From Patescibacteria group bacterium (GTDB lineage Bacteria > Patescibacteriota > Minisyncoccia > Minisyncoccales > CG1-02-41-26), in assembly GCA_020724125.1 (NCBI GenBank), contig DYHM01000030.1, positions 1 through 7,917 of the forward strand: a DNA stretch of 7,917 nt. Direction: 5' to 3'. How positions within the stretch are numbered: position 1 is the first letter of the stretch; each line of letters starts with the position of its first letter. The translations under genes were made by a program, and so were the position numbers. Of this stretch, positions 4,285 to 7,917 are shown one piece after another. Under the pieces are notes generated by a model, which saw only the letters and a list, made by a program, of their open reading frames with translations, did no database searches and had not been told where the DNA came from.

Positions 4285-5805
4285 ATGAATAAATTTTTAG
4301 TCCTATTAACATTATTAAAAAAAAAGATTTTTATTCTTTTGGGAATTGTTTTATTAATAATAGGAATTATTATCTCTTTTCAATTTTTCCTCTCCCTCCA
4401 AAAACCAATTATAGAAACAGCGAGAGCCGATTCGGAATATAATGTTTCTGGTTTTGCCTGGTCAGAACATTTGGGCTGGATAAGTTTTAATAGCAATAAT
4501 TGCGATACTGACGATAATGGAAAATCCAATGGAGATTTAGGTTGTCCGCCCGAGGGAACAACTATAGCAAATTATGGAGTGAGGATAAATTTTACTAATG
4601 GTAATTTTTCCGGCTATGCTTGGGCAGGCGGAGGCAAAGACCATGAAGGAAATCCAATGCCAACTATTGGTTATATAAGATTTGATCCCCCTTCAAAAGA
4701 CGGATATCCGATAGGAGACGGTTTTCCCAATTATTCTGCTTGCCTGGACTTGCCAAATAATAGCAGCGAACCCTGCAATGGGGCCAAAGGAGAATGGAAT
4801 ATCACTGGCTGGGCAAGAGCTTGCAGTGTTTTTAAAAGTAATTGTGAAGGCGAATTAAACCCAGACGAAGAATTAGGCGGTTGGGATGGTTGGATTAAAA
4901 TGGCGGGAACAACTCAAGATAATAATCCTTATGGAGTTTGGATAAATGAGACAACAAATGAACTTCATGGCTGGGCTTGGGCTGGCGACGACTCTAATGA
5001 CACGGCTATTATTGGCTGGATTAGTTTTAATTGCGCCGAAGGTGGAGCAAGCGGCGGAGATATTTGCTCTACCTCAACTTATAATGTTTCTGTGTCTCAA
5101 CTTCCGCCAGTTGTTAGTAATCTTACCTATTCTTATGATAATGCTTGTTCTCAATCAAGAATTCCTTCTTTCTCTTGGAATGTTAATATTTCACCTCCTT
5201 ATGATTATCAAATTCAAATTTGTAAAAATTCAGGATGTACCGACTCTAAGGATCCTTTAATAAACGAGGTGGTTGAAAATACAGTATCTACTTCTTGGAT
5301 GCCTAATTCTGTCACTTGCAGGTCTTGTTGTAACACCGAACCCTACAATAAAATTGAATTTGGCGGCGTAAATTATTTTACCCGAGTAAAAGCGCAAAAA
5401 ACAGGAACTAATAATTGGTCGGGTTGGGCGGAAATTTCTTTCACCACTAAAAATAATTGTTATCCCTTTGTTAATTTCAATTGGAGTCCTTTATTGCCAA
5501 GAATAGAAACTCCTGTTCAATTTTGTTCTGTGGGCGCGGCTGAAAAATGCGCAACCCCGCCCTCGGATGGATGGAGTGACTGTTATGCTTCTCCTTGTCA
5601 ATGGTTTTGGGAATTTCCTTTAGATTGGCAATTTGTCGCTGGAAGCGATGCCGCTTCAACAAATCCAACCGGGAAGTTTACTAGTAAAGGTGATAAAAAT
5701 GTTAATTTAAAAATTACAGATTCCTCGGGTTACAATTGTCAGAAATCACAACCAATAAAGATTCAGGCGCCTCTTCGACCCAAATGGAAAGAAGTGGGAC
5801 CATAA
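4285..5805 (+). CDS. Large surface protein with GWISF repeats and PKD-like domain
   Basis: A 506-residue exported protein of unknown role, probably adhesive or structural. Residues 12-37 form a hydrophobic signal or anchor; TARA (45-48) before DSEYNVSG is a good signal peptidase site. Four repeats of the pattern G-x-A-W ... G-[WY]-I-x-[FM] follow: 55-68 (GFAWSEHLGWISF), 110-133, 175-206 and 229-248. Residues about 275-388 resemble a fibronectin-type fold (PPVVSNLTYSY ... FTRVKA ... GWAEISFTT). Residues 394-493 resemble a PKD domain (VNFNWSP ... WFWEFPLDW ... GKFTSKGDKNVNLKITDSSG). About twenty cysteines are present, suggesting disulfides outside the cell. The end, LRPKWKEVGP, carries no sorting signal. 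Such proteins are a hallmark of Parcubacteria-like genomes. No Shine-Dalgarno; a strong terminator follows at once. Confidence 0.8.
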   Translation: MNKFLVLLTLLKKKIFILLGIVLLIIGIIISFQFFLSLQKPIIETARADSEYNVSGFAWSEHLGWISFNSNNCDTDDNGKSNGDLGCPPEGTTIANYGVRINFTNGNFSGYAWAGGGKDHEGNPMPTIGYIRFDPPSKDGYPIGDGFPNYSACLDLPNNSSEPCNGAKGEWNITGWARACSVFKSNCEGELNPDEELGGWDGWIKMAGTTQDNNPYGVWINETTNELHGWAWAGDDSNDTAIIGWISFNCAEGGASGGDICSTSTYNVSVSQLPPVVSNLTYSYDNACSQSRIPSFSWNVNISPPYDYQIQICKNSGCTDSKDPLINEVVENTVSTSWMPNSVTCRSCCNTEPYNKIEFGGVNYFTRVKAQKTGTNNWSGWAEISFTTKNNCYPFVNFNWSPLLPRIETPVQFCSVGAAEKCATPPSDGWSDCYASPCQWFWEFPLDWQFVAGSDAASTNPTGKFTSKGDKNVNLKITDSSGYNCQKSQPIKIQAPLRPKWKEVGP

Positions 5806-5846
5806 TTAGGATTAGATATTTAGCTTAGATATTCTTTTTTCTCTAT

Positions 5847-5887
5847 CCCCCCACCGGCTGACATTGTCAACCGGTGGGGGATTTTTT
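5847..5887 (+). terminator. Strong intrinsic terminator of the surface-protein pair
   Basis: CCCCCACCGG (5848-5857) pairs with CCGGTGGGGG (5871-5880); after one mismatch the stem continues as TGAC/GTCA with a three-base loop. Six T follow (5882-5887). It is 42 bases after the stop at 5805. Confidence 0.9.
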
Positions 5888-5895
5888 GAATTTTT

Positions 5896-5931
5896 AAAAA
5901 CACTGCTCGGTCGCAGGGCGACCGAGCAGTG
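5896..5931 (-). terminator. Intrinsic terminator downstream of the PIN pseudogene
   Basis: A 14-bp perfect stem (5901-5914 with 5918-5931) has a three-base loop. On the minus strand it is followed by five T (5900-5896). It sits about 100 bases after the PIN pseudogene stop and back to back with the plus-strand terminator. Confidence 0.7.
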
Positions 5932-5990
5932 AAAATTGCCGATATTAATGCAAAACAAATTCACCAAGGTCATACCCCTGAGTGGCTTTT

Positions 5991-6019
5991 ATTTTGCGGA
6001 AGGTCGCCCTCCGCAAAAT
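5991..6019. repeat. Hairpin after the PIN pseudogene
   Basis: ATTTTGCGGA (5991-6000) pairs perfectly with TCCGCAAAAT (6010-6019) around a nine-base loop that contains GGTCGCCC. It lies 15 bases after the PIN pseudogene stop. There is no T tract on the minus strand, so it may aid RNA stability or be a dispersed repeat. Confidence 0.5.
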
Positions 6020-6033
6020 TTCCAATTTTTTCA

Positions 6034-6405
6034 TTAAACTTTACGCAAAGAGAGGTTGTAAATTTTTTGAAAGTCGCGAATATTACGCGTAAGAAAAGTG
6101 GAGCCGGTAAAAATTGCTGTCGCCGCAACAATGCTGTCAGGAATTTTAATTTTATATTTTCTGCGCAAAAAACCGACGATTCTGGCAGACGCGAATCTAA
6201 AGAGATAATTGATAATGTTTGTAAAAGACCGTCAATTTGTTTTTCCTCTTCATCGGTTAAATTAGAAAATCCGAAAAGTTCCATTTTCGGTTATGGCAGA
6301 AATATAAACAGGACAATTCTGAGAAAAAATATTCTCTAAAAAAGAGGTGGCGCTTGGATCATCTTTGAGATAATAAATAATCGTATTGGTGTCAAGAATA
6401 TACAT
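6034..6405 (-). pseudogene. PIN-domain (VapC-like) toxin gene with two frameshifts
   Basis: The start MYILDTNTIIYYLKDD (ATG at 6405) is in one frame up to YISAITE. Then one extra A in the run at 6284-6287 moves the reading to the next frame, which continues as MELFGFSNLTDEEEKQIDG and so on to SLDSRL. A missing base near 6186-6189 returns it to the first frame, which runs ARIVGFLRRKYKIKIPDSI, then VAATAIFTGSTFLTRNIRD, then FQKI, to a TAA at 6034-6036. Joined, this is a complete PIN domain of about 123 residues with all acidic positions kept: Asp of LDTN, Glu of ITE, Asp of IPDSI and Asp of RNIRDF. PIN proteins of this kind are Mg-dependent RNases of toxin-antitoxin pairs. No antitoxin frame is visible upstream, where the MITE-like element begins one base before the ATG. 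Two sequencing errors would give the same picture. Confidence 0.8.
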
Positions 6406-6535
6406 TAAAGATGTTGTTTAATAATATTTTGGGGTATTTTTATAATTTTTCCCTTTTAAAAACCTTATAAATAAATGGTTTATATGGCATTAATTTGCTA
6501 AAATTCACAAAAAACTTTATTAAACAACATCTTTA
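6406..6535. mobile_element. 130-bp MITE-like element
   Basis: The first 19 bases (TAAAGATGTTGTTTAATAA, 6406-6424) are the perfect inverted complement of the last 19 (6517-6535). The element is AT-rich and has no coding frame. The terminal TA could be a target duplication of the Tc1/mariner or IS630 kind. A second, partial copy lies at 49-91, sharing 40 bases with the left end. The element begins directly at the PIN pseudogene start and so may have cut that gene from its promoter or antitoxin. No transposase able to move it is visible. Confidence 0.6.
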
Positions 6536-7124
6536 CTTTAATTAAGTAAATCAAAAATGATAACATTTAGATCGACTTTTATTTAATTTATTCTATCAAT
6601 AAGACAAGCAAAATTCAATTAAGATGGACGACGTTAATTTGTCCATCAACCATTAGGATATTGAATAACTGGGTCAAATATTTTTTAAAGCATCAAACTT
6701 TAAAGCTCTAAATAATATCGTAGAATTGAGGCGATCGCGGTAATTCTACGAATCCTTTTTTTCTTTTTTAAATGAAGTTTTCAATCATCCTCTAGCTCTG
6801 GGTTTTTTTAAAAACAATGAAGCCCCCAACCGCTCCAAGGTCTGGGTTTTAAAAAACAATAAAATGTTTAAAAATTAAAATGAAACAAATTAAAATCAAA
6901 AAAGTCGAAATTTCAATCATACTTTTAGTCGTTCAATAAACCATTTAGTTGCGCTTGCAAATTGAATGTAGGTGATTTTACTAAAATTTTTTTAAAAAAA
7001 ACAAGAGCAAATGGAGATATCTAAATTTGATTATTACTCTTTAGAAAAGCACCATTAACACAACTCCGATATCCCTTAGAGATGGCGCAAGAACCATATA
7101 ATTTTCTTAAATGAGCTAAATTCC
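6536..7124. other. Long intergenic region, no convincing gene
   Basis: About 590 bases without a supported gene. Contents seen: a 7-bp inverted repeat (GATGGAC 6623-6629, GTCCATC 6641-6647); the 34-bp GCGATCGC palindrome (6718-6751); a short direct repeat of TCTGGGTTTT plus AAAAACAAT (6797-6819 and 6841-6860). On the minus strand at 6917-6990 a short frame ends FASATKWFIERLKV, which could be the worn-down C-terminus of a transposase; this is weak. The region looks like decayed, repeat-rich DNA. Confidence 0.5.
6718..6751. repeat. 34-bp palindrome around GCGATCGC, copy 1
   Basis: Perfect 10-bp arms TCGTAGAATT (6718-6727) and AATTCTACGA (6742-6751) flank a 14-base centre containing GCGATCGC. 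It matches the inverted complement of 7863-7896 at 31 of 34 positions. A protein-binding, recombination or dispersed-repeat site is likely; its role is unknown. Confidence 0.7.
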
Positions 7125-7643
7125 CTATTCTGATTTTTCATGCATTTTCTCTTCTAATTTTATCCACTCTTTGTATCTTTTTTCTATTTCTTTCTTTTCT
7201 TTTTCAATTCTTTGGTGAACTTTTTTTAATTTTTCTGGAATTTCTCTTTTTTTCTTTTCAAAATAATCATAAATTGCTTCATAAAGAGCGTCGACCGCCA
7301 AAACTGAGCAATGAATTTTTATCGGTGGTAAGCCTCCTAATTTTTTTACAATTTCTTCTCTGTTAAAATTCAAGGATTCTTCTAATGTCTTTCCTTTTAC
7401 CAAATCAGTAATTACGCTACTTGCGGCAATGGCAGCTACGCATCCATAGGTTTCAAAGCTCACATCTTTTATTATCTCTTTTCCTTTTTTATCTTTGCCA
7501 ACATTAATATAAAGGCGCATAACGTCCCCGCATATAATATTTCCAGCCTTGCCAACACTATCGGGATTTTTAATTTTTCCCATATTATGCGGGTTTCGAA
7601 AATGCTCAATAACTTTTTTTGTATAAAGACCGATTTGATTCAT
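7125..7643 (-). CDS. IscU/NifU-type Fe-S cluster scaffold with coiled-coil tail
   Basis: A 172-residue member of the IscU/SufU/NifU-N family, which assembles Fe-S clusters in the cytoplasm and passes them to target proteins. The start YTKKVIEHFRNPHNMG is typical. The three cluster ligands are present: Cys38 in ICGD (37-40, with Asp40), Cys68 in YGCVAAIAASS (66-76) and Cys112 in PPIKIHCSVLA (106-116). The IscU fold ends near residue 130. About 40 more residues form a charged helix rich in Lys and Glu (RIEKEKKEIEKRYKEW and onward), which standard IscU lacks. No cysteine desulfurase gene is visible beside it in this window. It has no clear Shine-Dalgarno. Its product could serve the radical SAM enzyme's clusters among others, but nothing here links them. 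Assignment to the family is firm; the iscU versus sufU/nifU name is not. Confidence 0.92.
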   Translation of the reverse strand: MNQIGLYTKKVIEHFRNPHNMGKIKNPDSVGKAGNIICGDVMRLYINVGKDKKGKEIIKDVSFETYGCVAAIAASSVITDLVKGKTLEESLNFNREEIVKKLGGLPPIKIHCSVLAVDALYEAIYDYFEKKKREIPEKLKKVHQRIEKEKKEIEKRYKEWIKLEEKMHEKSE

Positions 7644-7679
7644 ATCAAAAAAAATATCTATTGACTCTCGTTAATTAGG

Positions 7680-7726
7680 TTGAAACCTTTTTCTTATATT
7701 TCCCCTTATTTGATAAGGGGTTTCAA
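7680..7726 (-). promoter_or_regulatory. Structured leader of the IscU-like gene
   Basis: An inner hairpin of CCCCTTAT (7702-7709) and ATAAGGGG (7713-7720) sits within an outer pair TTGAAA/TTTCAA (7680-7685 and 7721-7726). It starts 37 bases before the ATG on the minus strand. It may be a 5'-leader structure; no known riboswitch is recognised. Confidence 0.4.
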
Positions 7727-7777
7727 GTAACTAGAAGGACAATCTATTTACTGAAAGTCAGTATTTATCTTATCAGT

Positions 7778-7796
7778 TTTATCTTACCAAGATAAA
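7778..7796. promoter_or_regulatory. Inverted repeat, possible operator
   Basis: TTTATCTT (7778-7785) and AAGATAAA (7789-7796) form a perfect inverted repeat with a three-base centre, upstream of the IscU-like gene. TTTATCTTA also occurs at 7764-7772 as a direct copy. It could be a regulator site. Confidence 0.4.
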
Positions 7797-7862
7797 CTTA
7801 CATTTCAACTAACCAAAATATCAACTGACTAAAATAACCAAAAAAGGAGACTAAAAAAGGAC

Positions 7863-7896
7863 TCGTAGAATTACTGCGATCGCCTTAATTGTACGA
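7863..7896. repeat. 34-bp palindrome around GCGATCGC, copy 2
   Basis: Arms TCGTAGAATT (7863-7872) and AATTGTACGA (7887-7896), one mismatch from perfect, flank a centre with GCGATCGC. It is the inverted partner of 6718-6751 (31 of 34 bases). The two copies enclose the IscU-like gene over 1179 bases. Confidence 0.7.
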
Positions 7897-7917
7897 ATTT
7901 ATTATTTTGATATTTAC

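Noticed and set aside
4946..5260. Plus-strand frame overlapping the surface protein
   Set aside because: It is a shifted frame of the 4285-5805 gene with low-complexity hydrophobic translation.
5970..6284. Minus-strand frame of 104 codons as a gene of its own
   Set aside because: Its first 35 or so residues are the middle of the PIN domain and the rest is out of frame with the true continuation. It is treated as part of the frameshifted pseudogene.
5929..6339. Plus-strand frame of 136 codons
   Set aside because: It lies antisense to the PIN pseudogene, spans hairpins and terminator DNA, and its protein has no recognisable domain. The PIN motifs on the minus strand explain the sequence.
6728..6741. 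GCGATCGC as the cyanobacterial HIP1 iterated palindrome
   Set aside because: Only two copies occur, both inside longer palindromes, and nothing else suggests a cyanobacterium.
6917..6990. Minus-strand remnant ending FASATKWFIERLKV as an IS5-like transposase C-terminus
   Set aside because: The resemblance is short and upstream frames hold stops without further recognisable motifs. Too weak to call an insertion sequence.

Overview
The window looks like a piece of a small, AT-rich bacterial genome, most likely a Candidate Phyla Radiation (Patescibacteria, Parcubacteria-like) organism. The grounds are a surface protein built from 'G-x-A-W ... G-W-I-x-F' repeats, a small membrane-anchored protein with 'SLTAP' repeats, signal-peptide proteins rich in Lys and Trp, a typical PIN-domain gene, and start codons that mostly lack a Shine-Dalgarno sequence. 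The assignment rests on family resemblance, not on a marker gene. All coding regions read well with UAA/UAG/UGA as stops.

Left part (about 49-3150, minus strand): a compact three-gene unit with its own promoter, strong ribosome binding sites and a terminator. In transcription order it holds a 50-residue peptide ending in NGGDCGT (2921-3073), a radical SAM/SPASM protein (1799-2854) and a methionyl-tRNA synthetase (125-1777). A short peptide beside a SPASM maturase is the classic layout of a RiPP (ribosomally made, modified peptide) locus. The synthetase is of the 'AAWPYANG' type rather than the 'TPIYYVN' type I would expect as the housekeeping enzyme here, and it contains only two methionines in 550 residues. 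A working idea is a peptide natural product whose self-protection gene is a second MetRS. This is the best candidate for an undescribed system, and the link is inference. The RNA between peptide and maturase can fold in two mutually exclusive ways, one of which hides the maturase ribosome binding site.

Middle part: a secreted Lys/Trp-rich small protein (3190-3573, minus), a 370-base intergenic stretch with a 131-bp inverted-repeat-bounded element and a 17-bp tandem repeat, then a plus-strand pair (3943-4263 and 4285-5805) of cell-surface type with a good promoter and a strong terminator.

Right part: a PIN-domain toxin-like gene broken by two compensating frameshifts (6034-6405), directly abutting a 130-bp MITE-like element (6406-6535). 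One end of that element recurs next to the metG terminator (49-91). A long apparently non-coding stretch follows, then an IscU/NifU-type Fe-S scaffold gene with an added coiled-coil tail (7125-7643). Two 34-bp palindromes centred on GCGATCGC flank this gene in inverted orientation.
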